From the NCBI RefSeq assembly GCF_000482865.1, contig NZ_AXWW01000007.1, forward strand, positions 92,926 through 156,925: 64,000 nt of DNA, read 5' to 3'. Below, piece by piece: positions 26,034 through 37,638 of the stretch (position 1 is the first letter of the stretch; each line of letters starts with the position of its first letter). The notes under the pieces are model-generated. The model ran no database searches and was not told the DNA's origin. It worked only from the letters and a program-made list of their open reading frames with translations. Origin of the DNA: Actinokineospora inagensis DSM 44258. GTDB taxonomy: Bacteria; Actinomycetota; Actinomycetes; Mycobacteriales; Pseudonocardiaceae. The translations under genes were made by a program, and so were the position numbers.

Positions 26034-26789
26034 TCAGTGGGTGAGGATCTTGCCCAGGAAGTCCTTGGCGCGCGCGGACTTCGGGGCGGTGAAGAACTCG
26101 GCGGGTGTGCCGTCCTCGACGACCTCGCCGTCGGACATGAAGATCACCCGATGGGCGGCCTTGCGCGCGAAGCCCATCTCGTGCGTGACCACCAGCATGG
26201 TCATCCCGTCGGCGGCCAGCGCGGTCATCACGTCCAGCACCTCTTGGACCATCTCGGGGTCCAGCGCCGAGGTCGGCTCGTCGAACAGCATCACCTTGGG
26301 GCGCATGGCCAACGCGCGGGCGATCGCGGCGCGTTGCTGTTGCCCACCGGACAACTGCGCCGGGTACTTGTCGGCTTGGTCGGCGATTCCCACGCGCTCA
26401 AGCAATTCCAGCCCGGTCTTGCGCGCGTCCGGCACGGCCTGCCCGCGCACCTTGACCGGTGCCAGCGTGACGTTCTCCAGGATCGTCTTGTGCGCGAACA
26501 GGTTGAACGACTGGAACACCATGCCCACCTCGGCGCGCAGCCGGGCCAGGTCGCGGCCCTCCGACGGCAGCGGGCGCCCGTCCACCTCGATCACCCCGGA
26601 GTCGATGGGCTCCAACCGGTTCACCGCCCGGCACAGCGTCGACTTCCCGGAGCCGGAGGGCCCCAACACCACCACGACCTGGCCCTTCGGCACGTCCAGG
26701 CTGATCTTCTTGAGCACGTGCAGTTGACCGAAGAACTTGTCGACCGCGGCCATCCGGATCATCGGCCGATCGGTGGTCTCCTCGCTCAT
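26034..26789 (-). CDS. gluA: Glutamate-type ABC transporter ATP-binding protein
   Basis: 251-residue importer ATPase with Walker [11 protein letters not shown]-loop [12 protein letters not shown], signature [15 protein letters not shown], Walker [13 protein letters not shown] and H-loop [13 protein letters not shown] 26789 has GGAGGAGACC directly upstream, a strong ribosome binding site. It is first in the gluABCD operon and divergent from the two-component system, so the shared 148-bp gap is the likely control region. Confidence 0.93.
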   Translation of the reverse strand: MSEETTDRPMIRMAAVDKFFGQLHVLKKISLDVPKGQVVVVLGPSGSGKSTLCRAVNRLEPIDSGVIEVDGRPLPSEGRDLARLRAEVGMVFQSFNLFAHKTILENVTLAPVKVRGQAVPDARKTGLELLERVGIADQADKYPAQLSGGQQQRAAIARALAMRPKVMLFDEPTSALDPEMVQEVLDVMTALAADGMTMLVVTHEMGFARKAAHRVIFMSDGEVVEDGTPAEFFTAPKSARAKDFLGKILTH

Positions 26790-26937
26790 GGTCTCCTCCG
26801 TGCGCGGTGCTCTCGCGGTGCGCGTCAGGGGTCTGCGGGTGCGCGTTGGCGGAAACCTACCCCGCGGGGCCACCACTCCCCCCGGCCTTGAGCAACACTT
26901 AGGGTCTCAACTCTGTCACACGGGAGCCCTGGGGACC

Positions 26938-27627
26938 ATGGAGGTGCGCGTGCGGGTGCTGCTGGTGGAGGACGACGACCGGGTCGCGGACGCGTTGATC
27001 CCGGCCCTGGCGCGGCGGGGTCTCGCGGTGCGCAGACTCGCTTCCGGCGCGGGCGTGCTGGGCCTGGTACCGGAGGTCGACGTCGTGCTGCTCGACCTCG
27101 GGCTGCCGGACGTGGACGGGGTGGTCCTGTGTCGACAGATCAGGGCGGCCAGCGACGTCGCCGTCATCGTGGTGTCCGCGCGCGGCGAGGTCGACGACCG
27201 CATCATGGGATTGCGTGCGGGCGCCGACGACTACCTGGTGAAGCCCTATGACGTGGACGAGTTGGTGGCGCGCGTGCACGCCGTGCGCAGACGCCGGTCC
27301 GACCGCGGCGGCGCGCCCGCGGGCGTGGTGGAACTCGACGGTGTGCGGGTGGACTTCGACCGGCACGAGGTCACTGTGGACGGTGAGCCGGTGCCGCTGT
27401 CCCGCAAGGAGTTCCAGGTGTTCGCGCTCATCGTCGACGCGCGGGGCGCGGTGTGCGGGCGGGAACAGATCCTCGGCGAGGTGTGGGGACAGCCGGGCGC
27501 GGCGGAAAACCGCTCGCTGGACGTGCACGTGGCCACGCTGCGCACCAAACTCGGCAGGCCCGCTCTTATCGAGACCGTTCGGGGGGTCGGTTACCGCCTG
27601 TCGGGGCAACCGGGCAGACTCGCGTAA
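26938..27627 (+). CDS. gluR: OmpR-family response regulator (GluR-like)
   Basis: 229 residues. Receiver domain with acidic pocket EDDD at 11-14, phospho-acceptor Asp53 (VVLLDLGLPDVDG), Ser80 and Lys102 (DYLVKPYD); C-terminal winged helix with LSRKEFQVFALIVDARG and ENRSLDVHVATLRTKLG. It is divergent from gluA and followed by a histidine kinase. In Streptomyces coelicolor a two-component system next to gluABCD, GluR-GluK, senses glutamate and controls uptake (established knowledge); the assignment here rests on the same context. Starts at 26944 or 26950 are also possible. Confidence 0.85.
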   Translation: MEVRVRVLLVEDDDRVADALIPALARRGLAVRRLASGAGVLGLVPEVDVVLLDLGLPDVDGVVLCRQIRAASDVAVIVVSARGEVDDRIMGLRAGADDYLVKPYDVDELVARVHAVRRRRSDRGGAPAGVVELDGVRVDFDRHEVTVDGEPVPLSRKEFQVFALIVDARGAVCGREQILGEVWGQPGAAENRSLDVHVATLRTKLGRPALIETVRGVGYRLSGQPGRLA

Positions 27628-27666
27628 GAGACCTGCCAGTCCCACCGGCATCGCGGGGGAGGTGTG

Positions 27667-29076
27667 ATGCGCACTCGGCTGCTCGGCATGGTGCTGTTCC
27701 TGGTGGCGTTGCTCGTGTTCGGGCTCGGCCTGCCGTTGGCGCTGTCGGTGGCCGGTTCAGAGCAGCAGAAGATGTTCCTGGACCGCCTTGCGGACACCAA
27801 CCGCTTCGCGTCGATGGCTCAGACACCGCTGACAGACGGCACTCCCGACTTGCTGCAAGAGGAACTAGGCCGTTACTACGACCTTTACGGCATCCGTGTG
27901 CTCATCGTCGACCAAGACGGTTCGCCACAAGTGAGTTCCGGGCCGCGCAACCAGCCCGCCCCGGTAAACCTCACCGACGACGACGTGCGCCAGCAGATGC
28001 AGCGCGCGCTCGCGGGCAGGCGACCGGAACCGGGGTCGTTGCTGCTGCCGTGGGACGACCGGCCGATGGTGCTGGCCGGTCCGGTGCTGGTCGACGGCGA
28101 GGTGCGCGGCGCGGTCATCACCGTCTCACCCACCGACAGCGGCCGCACCCGGGTCACCTGGTGGTGGCTGGGCATCGTGGTCGGCGGGGTGGTGGCGTTC
28201 GGCATCGCGCTGTTGCTGGCGGTACCGGTGGTGCAGTGGATCCTGCGGCCGGTGCGCAGGCTGGACGAGGCCACCGGGTCGCTGGTCGCCGCCGTGGTCA
28301 GCGGCAGGCAGGCGGACCGGGTCGGCGACGAGCACGGGCCGCCGGAGCTGCGGAAACTGGTGCGCTCGTTCGACCAGATGGCGTCCAGCGTCGGCGACGC
28401 CCTGGCCGCCCAGCGCGCCTTCGTCGCCGACGCGTCGCACCAACTGCGCAACCCGCTGACCGCGCTCAAGCTGCGGCTGGTCAACCTGGAGGGCCACGTC
28501 GACGTCGAGGCCGAGGACCACCGGGTCGCCGCCGCCGCCGAGGCCAACCGGCTCAACCAGATCCTCGACGAGCTGCTCGCCATGGCCAGGGCGGAGAACG
28601 CGGGCGGCGAGCTGCTGCCGGTCGACGTGGACGAGGTCGTCGCCGAGCGGGTCGCCGACTGGCGCGTGGTCGCCGCGTCCCGCGACATCACCCTCGACAC
28701 CGAGGGGTCCGCAGGCACGGTCCGTGCACTGGCACCGGCGCGTGGTCTGGACGGAATCCTGGATGCCTTGCTGGACAACGCCCTCAAGTTCACCGAACGC
28801 GGTAGCGCTGTCCGCGTCTCTATCTACGTCGATCGGTCTAGCGGTTCCGTTGTGCGCGTAAGCGTGCGGGACCACGGACCGGGCCTACGGGCAGACGAGT
28901 TGGAACGCGCCACGGACCGGTTTTGGCGCAGCAACAGCCATCAGAACGTGCCCGGCTCCGGGCTGGGTCTCGCGATCGTCAGCCGGGTTGTCGCGCGCGC
29001 GGGGGGCCACCTGCGCCTAGACCTACCCGAAGACGGCGGCCTCCGCGTCTCGGTAGACCTACCGGCGCAGGACTAA
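27667..29076 (+). CDS. gluK: Sensor histidine kinase (GluK-like)
   Basis: 469 residues. Membrane helices at about 5-28 and 157-179 enclose an extracytoplasmic sensor of about 125 residues, followed by a HAMP linker. The HisKA box [13 protein letters not shown] has His258; the ATPase part has [18 protein letters not shown] and [14 protein letters not shown] 27667 (or GTG 27664 directly before it) follows GGGGAGG. It should phosphorylate the response regulator gene immediately upstream. The 3' end overlaps the stop of the convergent TAXI receptor gene by two to three bases. Confidence 0.85.
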   Translation: MRTRLLGMVLFLVALLVFGLGLPLALSVAGSEQQKMFLDRLADTNRFASMAQTPLTDGTPDLLQEELGRYYDLYGIRVLIVDQDGSPQVSSGPRNQPAPVNLTDDDVRQQMQRALAGRRPEPGSLLLPWDDRPMVLAGPVLVDGEVRGAVITVSPTDSGRTRVTWWWLGIVVGGVVAFGIALLLAVPVVQWILRPVRRLDEATGSLVAAVVSGRQADRVGDEHGPPELRKLVRSFDQMASSVGDALAAQRAFVADASHQLRNPLTALKLRLVNLEGHVDVEAEDHRVAAAAEANRLNQILDELLAMARAENAGGELLPVDVDEVVAERVADWRVVAASRDITLDTEGSAGTVRALAPARGLDGILDALLDNALKFTERGSAVRVSIYVDRSSGSVVRVSVRDHGPGLRADELERATDRFWRSNSHQNVPGSGLGLAIVSRVVARAGGHLRLDLPEDGGLRVSVDLPAQD

Positions 29077-30032
29077 ACTTTCTCGCCCCTATAGAACTTC
29101 TCCGCTCCAGGGTGGAGCCTCACCGGGTCGGTCTCGATCGCGGACTGCATGTCTATCGCCAACGCCGCCGGGGTCTGCTTGGCCAGGTCCGGCAGCGCGG
29201 CGAACAACTCCCGCACCAAACCCTCCGCCAAGTCGTCGGACATCTGGTCGGTCACCAGCAGGAAGTTCGGCACCGCCAGCGTGTTCACCGGCGCGCCCGC
29301 CAGGTGGTACACCGACGCCGGGATCGACGCCGTGTTGTACACCGGGAACTGCTTGCGCAGTCGCGGGATCTCCGCCGCCAAGTCCAACAGCCGGAGTGGC
29401 AGCACCTGCTCCAACGTCGAGATCGACGGGGTGGGCAGCCCACCGGACCAGAAGAACGCGTCGATCTGGCGGTTCTTCAACGCCTCGATCGACTGCCCCA
29501 GGTCCATCGACCGCTCGGTCAGCAGCCCCGGCCCGTCCAACCCGGTCAGCGCCAGCAGCCGCTTGGCGATCAACTCCACCCCGGAGTCCTTCGCGCCGAC
29601 CGCCACCCGCATCCCGCGCAGGTCGGCGATGTCCTGGATGGGGCCGTCGTCGCGCACCACCACGTGCAGGTAGTCGTCGTAGATGCGGGCCAGCGCGCGC
29701 GGCGACCGCGGTCCGGACGTCGGCTGCGCGGCCACGTCCGCGGCGCTGAACGCGATGTCCACGTCGCCGGAGAGCAGCCGCTTCACGTTGTCCGGCGACC
29801 CGCCGGTCTCCAGTACCACCGGCTTGCTGTCCATCCCCAGCCGGTTCTGCCACGTGCCCGCCATGAACTGGGCGATCGTGCTGTACACCCCGGACTTGTT
29901 GCCCGCCGCGATCCGCAGCCGCGCCGTCGGGAACTGGGCGTCGCAGCCCGCCACCGTGACCAGCGGGACCAGCGCGACGAGGACCGCGACCACGGCCGCG
30001 AACACCCTGCCGGTCGACCTGCCGCGCGCCAT
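29073..30032 (-). CDS. TAXI-family TRAP transporter solute-binding lipoprotein
   Basis: 319 residues. The signal segment [17 protein letters not shown] carries a lipobox Cys. The mature protein matches TAXI receptors: [56 protein letters not shown] and [19 protein letters not shown] proteins deliver dicarboxylates, glutamate/glutamine and similar acids to TRAP DctQM-type permeases, but no permease gene is present here. Convergent adjacency to the GluK-like kinase suggests it may act as a sensory ligand-binding partner instead; that is inference. Confidence 0.87.
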   Translation of the reverse strand: MARGRSTGRVFAAVVAVLVALVPLVTVAGCDAQFPTARLRIAAGNKSGVYSTIAQFMAGTWQNRLGMDSKPVVLETGGSPDNVKRLLSGDVDIAFSAADVAAQPTSGPRSPRALARIYDDYLHVVVRDDGPIQDIADLRGMRVAVGAKDSGVELIAKRLLALTGLDGPGLLTERSMDLGQSIEALKNRQIDAFFWSGGLPTPSISTLEQVLPLRLLDLAAEIPRLRKQFPVYNTASIPASVYHLAGAPVNTLAVPNFLLVTDQMSDDLAEGLVRELFAALPDLAKQTPAALAIDMQSAIETDPVRLHPGAEKFYRGEKV

Positions 30033-30146
30033 TGCACGATGGTGCCAGAGCCCAGCCGCGCGCCGTGCGGTCAACCGGGAAACCGCCACCGGGTGGCCGG
30101 GCAGTATCGGCCGGGTGCCCGGCCGGGCGTACCCTCGGACACCGAG

Positions 30147-31607
30147 ATGAGCGCGCGCACCTACCAAGTCCGCACCTACGGGTGCCAGATGAACGTCCAC
30201 GACTCCGAGCGGCTGTCCGGCCTGCTGGAGGACGCGGGCTACGTCGCCGCGCCCGAGGGCGCCACCGCCGACGTCGTCGTGTTCAACACCTGCGCGGTCC
30301 GGGAGAACGCCGACAACAAGCTGTACGGCAACCTCGGCCACCTCGCCCCGGCGAAGACGGCCAACCCGGACATGCAGATCGCCGTCGGCGGCTGCCTCGC
30401 CCAGAAGGACCGCGGCGAGATCGTCCGCCGGGCGCCCTGGGTGGACGTCGTGTTCGGCACGCACAACATCGGCTCGCTGCCGACCCTGCTCGACCGCGCC
30501 CGGCACAACCAGCGCGCCGAGGTCGAGATCCTGGAGTCGCTCGAGGTCTTCCCGTCCACGCTGCCCGCCCGCCGCGACTCCGCGCACTCCGGCTGGGTGT
30601 CGATCTCGGTCGGCTGCAACAACACGTGCACCTTCTGCATCGTCCCCGCGCTGCGCGGCCGCGAACGCGACCGCCGCCCCGGCGACGTGCTGGCCGAGGT
30701 GTCCGCCCTGGTCGCCGAGGGTGTCCTTGAGGTCACCCTGCTCGGCCAGAACGTCAACTCGTACGGCGTGGAGTTCGGCGACCGTTTCGCCTTCGGCAAG
30801 CTCCTGCGCGCCTGCGGCGACGTCGACGGCCTGGAGCGGGTCCGATTCACCTCCCCGCACCCGAAGGACTTCACCGACGACGTCATCGCCGCCATGGCGG
30901 AGACGCCGAACGTGTGCCACCAGTTGCACATGCCGCTGCAGTCCGGGTCGGACCGGGTGCTGCGCGAGATGCGCCGCTCGTACCGCACCCAGCGCTACCT
31001 GTCGATCATCGACAACGTGCGCGCCGCCATGCCGGACGCCGCCATCACCACCGACATCATCGTCGGCTTCCCCGGCGAGACCGAGGCGGACTTCCAGGCC
31101 ACCCTGGACGTCGTCGAACGCTGCCGGTTCACCAACGCGTTCACCTTCCAGTACTCCAAGCGCCCCGGCACCCCGGCCGCCACGATGCCCGACCAACTGC
31201 CGAAGGAGGTCGTGCAGGAACGCTACGACCGCCTCATCGCGCTGCAGAACGACATCGCCTGGCAGTTGAACAAAGAACAGGTCGGGCGGACCGTCGAGGT
31301 CGTCGTCGCCACCGGCGAGGGCCGCAAGGACGCCGACACCCACCGCCTCAGCGGCCGCGCCCGCGACCACCGCCTGGTCCACTTCGCCCCCGGCGACACC
31401 CCCGCGATCCGCCCCGGCGACGTCGTCGAGACCGTGATCACCTACGCCGCCCCGCACCACCTGGTCGCCGACGGCGCACTCGTCAGCCACCGCCGCACCC
31501 GGGCGGGCGACAACCACGAGGCGGGCATCCGCCCCAAAACCGCGGGTGTCAGCCTCGGCCTCCCCGCCTTCGGCCAACCCCCCACCACCGCCGGAGGCTG
31601 CGGATGA
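30147..31607 (+). CDS. miaB: tRNA-2-methylthio-N6-dimethylallyladenosine synthase MiaB
   Basis: 486-residue radical-SAM methylthiotransferase that adds the 2-methylthio group to i6A37 of tRNAs. N-terminal UPF0004 domain with Cys ligands in [19 protein letters not shown] and VGGCLAQKD; radical-SAM motif CNNTCTFC; C-terminal TRAM domain ([21 protein letters not shown]). Start ATG 30147 fits the family N-terminus ([11 protein letters not shown]). The partner enzyme gene miaA lies 5 kb further on. Overlaps the next gene as ATGA. Confidence 0.96.
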   Translation: MSARTYQVRTYGCQMNVHDSERLSGLLEDAGYVAAPEGATADVVVFNTCAVRENADNKLYGNLGHLAPAKTANPDMQIAVGGCLAQKDRGEIVRRAPWVDVVFGTHNIGSLPTLLDRARHNQRAEVEILESLEVFPSTLPARRDSAHSGWVSISVGCNNTCTFCIVPALRGRERDRRPGDVLAEVSALVAEGVLEVTLLGQNVNSYGVEFGDRFAFGKLLRACGDVDGLERVRFTSPHPKDFTDDVIAAMAETPNVCHQLHMPLQSGSDRVLREMRRSYRTQRYLSIIDNVRAAMPDAAITTDIIVGFPGETEADFQATLDVVERCRFTNAFTFQYSKRPGTPAATMPDQLPKEVVQERYDRLIALQNDIAWQLNKEQVGRTVEVVVATGEGRKDADTHRLSGRARDHRLVHFAPGDTPAIRPGDVVETVITYAAPHHLVADGALVSHRRTRAGDNHEAGIRPKTAGVSLGLPAFGQPPTTAGGCG

Positions 31608-32086
31608 CCGAAGACCAGGACCTCGCCACCCTCAAACGCGACATCGACGCCGTCGAACGCGCCGCCCCGGTGGACCTGGGTCTGCGCGCCATCATCCTGG
31701 CCATCGCCGTCTTCGTCCTGATCGTCGGCTACGTCCTCCCCTGGATGGGCTCCGCCGCGGGCTGGCAGGTCCTCCTCGCCGCGGGCGACGCCACCGGCAA
31801 GGCGGGCGCCGTCCCCCGCCTGTTCGCGGGCACCTCGCTGGCTTTCGGCATCCTCGCCTCCGCCATCGCCCTGATCCTGCGCCGCTGGACCCTCACCTGG
31901 ATCGCCGCCCTCGGCGGCTGGTTCGCCGCCGTCGACGGCCTCCTCGCCATCTGGACCCGCCAATCCACCTCGGGCACCCACTCGCCCGGCCCCGGCATCG
32001 GCTTGATCATCAGCGAGATCGCCATCATCACCCTCGCCGCCCTCTGGTTCAAGACGACCTGGTCCCGCCCCTACCAGAAGCGGTAA
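31604..32086 (+). CDS. Conserved membrane protein downstream of miaB (Rv2732c-like)
   Basis: 160 residues with four predicted membrane helices ([74 protein letters not shown]) after an acidic/basic cytoplasmic N-terminus. The ATG overlaps the miaB stop (ATGA), indicating translational coupling. I recall that a membrane protein of similar size (Rv2732c) follows miaB in M. tuberculosis. Function unknown. Confidence 0.78.
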   Translation: MTEDQDLATLKRDIDAVERAAPVDLGLRAIILAIAVFVLIVGYVLPWMGSAAGWQVLLAAGDATGKAGAVPRLFAGTSLAFGILASAIALILRRWTLTWIAALGGWFAAVDGLLAIWTRQSTSGTHSPGPGIGLIISEIAIITLAALWFKTTWSRPYQKR

Positions 32087-32729
32087 CCCCTCCCGTTCCC
32101 AGCAGCCCCCGAATCAATCCTGCCTGCTCGCACCCACATTCCCCGGCAATCACCCGTCCCCTGTGGACAACTCGCGCCTGTGTGCACCCTCAATCGCCCC
32201 TTTGTGCACCCCCATCGCTCTCTTCTACACCCCGAGCCATCCACATTCCCCACAGCCATCCCCCGTCGCCCAATCAGACTCCCCACCCAACCCCACCACC
32301 CCCTAGGCTTGATTCGGGGGCTGCTCACCACGCCCATCCACCGCCGCGGCGGCCCGTTGTTCGCCGATCCCGAGTCGCACCAAATGATCGCCGACGCGCA
32401 CCAGGCCTTGGCGTCAGCAGCAGTGGCACTCGCCCCTGACGTTATCCACATCCCTCACCGCCATTCCCAACCAACAAGTGCTGCTCGCCGCCGCCTGCGC
32501 CGACCACCTAGGCTCGGATTCGGGGGCTCTTCAACCCGGCCACGACTGTTTCCCCTGGTCGCGTGAATCCCACTGTGCCAACCGCGCAATCCGAGTTGTC
32601 CACATGTCGCTCGGTGGCCCCCAACCCGCTATCGGCGCCGGTCGTGTATCGCCTACGAGGTCCAGGCTTGATTCGGGGGCTGCTCGATTCGAAGATCTTT
32701 TGTCCGAAACCAATAGCGGGTGGGAAAAG
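32087..32729. repeat. Intergenic region rich in short repeats and DnaA-like boxes
   Basis: No gene recognised. Three copies of a ~19-23 bp element (core CTTGATTCGGGGGCTGCTC) lie near 32304-32326, 32508-32530 (degenerate) and 32662-32684, about 200 and 155 bp apart. DnaA-box-like motifs occur at 32162-32170 (TGTGGACAA), 32442-32450 (TTATCCACA) and 32596-32604 (TTGTCCACA). Short phrases (CACATTCCC, CCATTCCCAACC, TGTGCACCC) recur between them. Base composition is C-rich on the + strand in the first 250 bases. Confidence 0.75.
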
Positions 32730-32770
32730 CGAACGACCCCCGAGCCGCGAGCGCGGACGGGGGTCGTTCG
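32730..32770 (-). terminator. Intrinsic terminator of the DUF349 gene
   Basis: A 13-bp perfect stem (arms 32730-32742 and 32758-32770) 12 bases after the DUF349 stop, read on the minus strand. It is followed by CTTTTCCC, the nearest thing to a T-run in this window. Confidence 0.8.
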
Positions 32771-32781
32771 AGGGTGACGCG

Positions 32782-34452
32782 TCAGCGGGTGGCGACGGCC
32801 TGTTCGGCGGCGGCGAGCCATTCGCGCCACTGGGCGGCCTGGGCCTCGGCCTGGTCGGCGCGGCGGTTGTCGCCCGAGGCGCGGGCCTTGGCGGCCTGCG
32901 CCTCGAACTGCTCGACGCGTTCGCGGAACTGGGCCGCGCGGGCCTCGGCCTCGGGGTCGGTGCGGCGCCACTGGGCGTCGGCGGCCGTGCGGACCCGGTC
33001 CTCGATGGCGCGGAGCTTGCCCTCCAGGTCGCGGATGCGTTCGCGCGGGACCTTGCCGATCGCCTCCCAGCGTTCCTGGATGCGGTGCAGGGCCGCGCGG
33101 GCCCCGTCCAGGTCGGAGCCGGGGTTGATCTTGTCGGCCTCCTGGAGGAGCTCCTCCTTCTTGCGCGCGTTGTCGGCGAACTCGGCGTCGCGTTCGTCGA
33201 AGACGGCGGAGCGGCGGGAGAAGAACGCGTCCTGGGCGGCGCGGAACCGCTGCCACAGGGCGTCGTCGGCGTCCTTGGGGGCCCGGCCCGCTGCCTTCCA
33301 CTCCACCATCAGGTCCTTGTACCGACCGGCGGTGGCGCCCCAGTCGTCCGACTCGGCGATGCGCTCGGCCTCGTCGACGATCTCCTGCTTGCGGGTCTTG
33401 GCGGTGGCGCGCTGGCGGTCCAGGTCGGCGAAGTGCGAGCCGCGCCTGCGGTTGAACGTGTCGCGCGCCTTGGAGAACCGGCGCCACAACTGCTCGTCGG
33501 TCTTGCGGTCGACGCCCTTGATCGTCTTCCACTCGTCCAGGACGGCGCGCAGCCGGTCACCGGCGACCTTCCACTGGGTCGACTCCTCGGCCAGCTTCTC
33601 GACCTCGTCGACCAACTCCTGCTTGCGCGCGACCGACCCGGCCCTGGCCTCTTCGCGGGCGTGCTTGGCCGCCTCGACCGCGACCGACGCGTTGCCGAGC
33701 ACGTAGTCGATCCGCGCCTCAAGCGCCACCAGGTCACCGACCACGTGCGCCTCGGCGAGGCTGTCCTTGATGTGCCGGGCGTTGGTCGCCGCCTGCTTCG
33801 GGTCACCCGACCCGGACGCCAACCGGGTCGCGAGCAACTCGACCTCGGTCCGGATGTCGTCGAACCGGCGGGCGTAGTGCGCCAGCCCCTCCTCGGGCTC
33901 ACCGGCCTGCCACGACCCCACCGGGCGCTCGCCGTCGGCGGTGCGCACGTAGACCGTGCCCTCCTCGTCGACCCGGCCCCACTTGCCCGGCTCAGCCGAC
34001 GCCACCGCGACCTGGGGCGCCCCCGCGTCCTGCACGGGCACCACCGCGGCGGACTGGCGCGACACGACCTGGCTGGGCGGCGGAACCGCGTCCATGGGCG
34101 TCACGTCCGTGACCGTGACCACCAGTCTCGGCGCGTCCGTGGCGGACGAGGTGTTGGCGGTCGAGTCCTGCTCCTGGGTGTCTGCCGCGGACGGCGTTTC
34201 GCTGGTCTGGGCCGCGTCCTGGTCCGGAGTGCTCGCCACCGGAGGCGTTCCACCGGTTGGGGTCGGGGCCGGTTCCGGGGTGGCCGCGGTGGGCGGCGTG
34301 GTGGCGGTCAGGTCCGGGTTCTGCTCCGGGGTCTCCCCAGCGGACGGCGTTTCGGGGGCGGTCGGGTCCGGGTCGGTCTGGGCGGCCGGTGCCTGTTCCG
34401 GCTCACCCGCCTGCCCCGCCACCGCCGCGACGCTCTCGTCCTTGTCCGTCAT
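32782..34452 (-). CDS. DUF349 coiled-coil protein (Rv2731-like)
   Basis: 556 residues. The first ~180 are Thr/Pro/Ala/Glu-rich and look disordered. The rest is helical with four or five DUF349-type repeats, seen as recurring W-K-x-x-G/A and LW-x-RF-x-x-A motifs (QLWRRFSKARDTF, GRYKDLMVEWKAAGRAPKDADDALWQRFRAAQDAF, WEAIGKVPRERI). DUF349 repeats have no assigned activity. The ATG at 34452 has AGGAGGAGT before it. I recall the M. tuberculosis homologue Rv2731 in the same miaB-miaA interval. Probably a structural or nucleic-acid-associated protein, but this is not shown. Confidence 0.83.
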   Translation of the reverse strand: MTDKDESVAAVAGQAGEPEQAPAAQTDPDPTAPETPSAGETPEQNPDLTATTPPTAATPEPAPTPTGGTPPVASTPDQDAAQTSETPSAADTQEQDSTANTSSATDAPRLVVTVTDVTPMDAVPPPSQVVSRQSAAVVPVQDAGAPQVAVASAEPGKWGRVDEEGTVYVRTADGERPVGSWQAGEPEEGLAHYARRFDDIRTEVELLATRLASGSGDPKQAATNARHIKDSLAEAHVVGDLVALEARIDYVLGNASVAVEAAKHAREEARAGSVARKQELVDEVEKLAEESTQWKVAGDRLRAVLDEWKTIKGVDRKTDEQLWRRFSKARDTFNRRRGSHFADLDRQRATAKTRKQEIVDEAERIAESDDWGATAGRYKDLMVEWKAAGRAPKDADDALWQRFRAAQDAFFSRRSAVFDERDAEFADNARKKEELLQEADKINPGSDLDGARAALHRIQERWEAIGKVPRERIRDLEGKLRAIEDRVRTAADAQWRRTDPEAEARAAQFRERVEQFEAQAAKARASGDNRRADQAEAQAAQWREWLAAAEQAVATR

Positions 34453-34689
34453 CGCCGACTCCTCCTGCCTGCGTGCCCGCGTCTGGCGCGGACGCCCCGC
34501 TCACGCGGGGCCCAGCACTGTGCGAACGGCCCTCGGGCCGTGCGGCATCTCCATACCCGCGCGCATTCAAACAGGTCATGAGGCGCCTGGGTACTCCGGA
34601 GGGCCGCAGTGGTCATCATGGTGCCGCAAAAGGTGCTGTCCGTGGGCCGTCAGCGCCAACTTTGTTCGACGGACAGTAACCTCGGCGCC

Positions 34690-35408
34690 GTGATCCGCCG
34701 TGTTGCTGTGTTGCCGCATCCGCCCCTGATCGTGCCGGAACTGACCGGGGGCGGCGACCGGGACGCGTCGGCCCTGCGCGCCGACTGCCTGGCCGTGGCC
34801 CGTTCGCTCGCCGCCGCCGCCCCGCGCTGGCTGGTGGTCGGCGCCGGAGACCGGCCGGGGCGGTACGGACCCGAGGCGGCGGGCACGTTCCGCGGCTACG
34901 GCGTGGACGTCCGGGTCGGACTCGGCCCCGCCGCCGACCTCGCCTTCGCCGACCCGATGCTGCCGCTGCCCGCCCTGGTCGCGGGCTGGCTGCGCGGGCA
35001 GGTGGCCGCGGGCGACGTAACCGTCCACGTTGTGCCGGTCGGCCTCCCGCCCGCCGCGTGCGCCGCCGAGGGGACGCGGTTGGCCGCCGAGCCGGCCGGG
35101 CCGGACCCGGTCGGCCTGCTCGTCCTCGGCGACGGCTCACACCGGCACGGCGAGCGGTCCGTGGGCAAGCCGGACGACCGCGCCACGGCGTTCGACGCGG
35201 ACGTCGCCCAGGCGCTGGCCACCGCCGACCTGGACGCCCTCGACCGGCTCGACCCGGCGGTCGCGACCGAACTCGGCGCCGTCGGCCGCGCCCCGTGGCA
35301 GGTGCTGGCGGGCGTGGCCCGCGCCGACGGCAGGCAGTGGCGTCCGGTCGAGTCCAGCGTGTCCACCCCGTTCGGCGTGGCCTACCACCTGGCCGTGTGG
35401 GACCCCGC

Positions 35409-35412
<4 letters not shown>
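34690..35412 (+). CDS. Class III extradiol dioxygenase-like protein (Rv2728c-like)
   Basis: 240 residues with the fold of the class III extradiol dioxygenase B subunit: N-terminal [15 protein letters not shown] with the His typical of this fold, and a Gly-rich [13 protein letters not shown]. These resemble LigB-like metal sites, but the full ligand set cannot be confirmed by eye. GTG 34690 opens the conserved N-terminus. It overlaps miaA as GTGA. The family is usually found in this position before miaA in Actinobacteria (recalled). True activity unknown; catalysis of ring cleavage is unlikely to be inferable here. Confidence 0.75.
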
Positions 35413-36530
<1,118 letters not shown>

Positions 36531-36708
36531 CTCGCGCCGCCGCGCGGTAACTCGCGCTGCCGCGCCGGTACAACGGTCAGGGTGCGCACGAGGTCGCCGA
36601 CAGGCCCGACCGTCCACTCAGGTCGTGGTGCGCTGTATTCAGTTGTGGGTGAGGGTTCCTCCGCTACCTCCGTCTTGGTGGGGTGTGTGGTCGCCGTAGG
36701 CTGGTGGG

Positions 36709-37539
36709 GTGGCTATTCCGTTCCTCAAGGGGCACGGCACGGAGAACGACTTCGTGCTGCTGCCCGATCCCGACGGCGAACTCGATCTGACCGCGGCGCG
36801 GGTGCGGGCCCTGTGCGACCGCCGCCGGGGACTGGGCGCGGACGGCGTTCTCCGCGTGGTTCGGACGAAAGCGCTGCCGGACGCACCTCCTGGGATCGAC
36901 GGGGACGTGTGGTTCATGGACTACCGGAACGCGGACGGGTCCGTGGCTGAGATGTGCGGTAACGGTGTTCGCGTGTTCGCCCGGTACCTCAAGGACGCGG
37001 GCCTGGTGGACTCCGCTGAGTTCCCGGTCGGGTCGCGGGCCGGTTTGCGGCCTGCGACGGTCCACGCCGACGGTGCGGTGACCGTGGACATGGGCGCGGT
37101 CCGGCGGCTCGGCCGTTCGTCAACAACCGTGGCCGGGGTGACGTTCACCGGGTTGGGCATCGATGTGGGCAACCCCCACCTGGCGTGTGTGGTGGACTCG
37201 GTGGACGCGTTGGACCTGACCGTGCAGCCCGGGTTCGACCCCGGGTTCTTCCCCAACGGGGTGAACCTGGAGTTCATCCAGCCCACAGCCCCCGGCGAGA
37301 TCCGGATGCGGGTGCACGAACGCGGCGTTGGCGAGACGCGGTCCTGCGGCACTGGCACGGTGGCCGCCGCTGCCGCCGCCCTGGCCGCTCGCGACCAGGA
37401 GACCGGCGCCGTGACCGTGCACATCCCCGGTGGCACCGTGCTGGTCACGATCTCGGCGGTGACCAGCACCCTCACCGGTCCCGTGGCGTTCGTCGCCGAG
37501 GGAACCCTCACCGGGAGTTGGTGGGCTGCCCTGGCCTGA
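36709..37539 (+). CDS. dapF: Diaminopimelate epimerase DapF
   Basis: 276 residues. Interconverts LL- and meso-diaminopimelate for lysine and peptidoglycan. The two catalytic Cys are in [13 protein letters not shown] and TRSCGTGT, and the substrate loop NGVNLEF and N-terminal [11 protein letters not shown] are canonical. GTG 36709 fits the family start. The 178-bp gap after miaA is short of any clear promoter and includes a repeated GGTAACTCGCG(C/T)(C/T)GCCG phrase at 36526 and 36546. Confidence 0.96.
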   Translation: MAIPFLKGHGTENDFVLLPDPDGELDLTAARVRALCDRRRGLGADGVLRVVRTKALPDAPPGIDGDVWFMDYRNADGSVAEMCGNGVRVFARYLKDAGLVDSAEFPVGSRAGLRPATVHADGAVTVDMGAVRRLGRSSTTVAGVTFTGLGIDVGNPHLACVVDSVDALDLTVQPGFDPGFFPNGVNLEFIQPTAPGEIRMRVHERGVGETRSCGTGTVAAAAAALAARDQETGAVTVHIPGGTVLVTISAVTSTLTGPVAFVAEGTLTGSWWAALA

Positions 37540-37638
37540 GTCTGGTCGGCACGCTGTTTCGTCGTCATGGGACCAGGATCCCGAAGTGGTTGGAAACGGT
37601 CAATCGGTTGTCCACAGGGCCGCGTTTACGCTGGTGTG

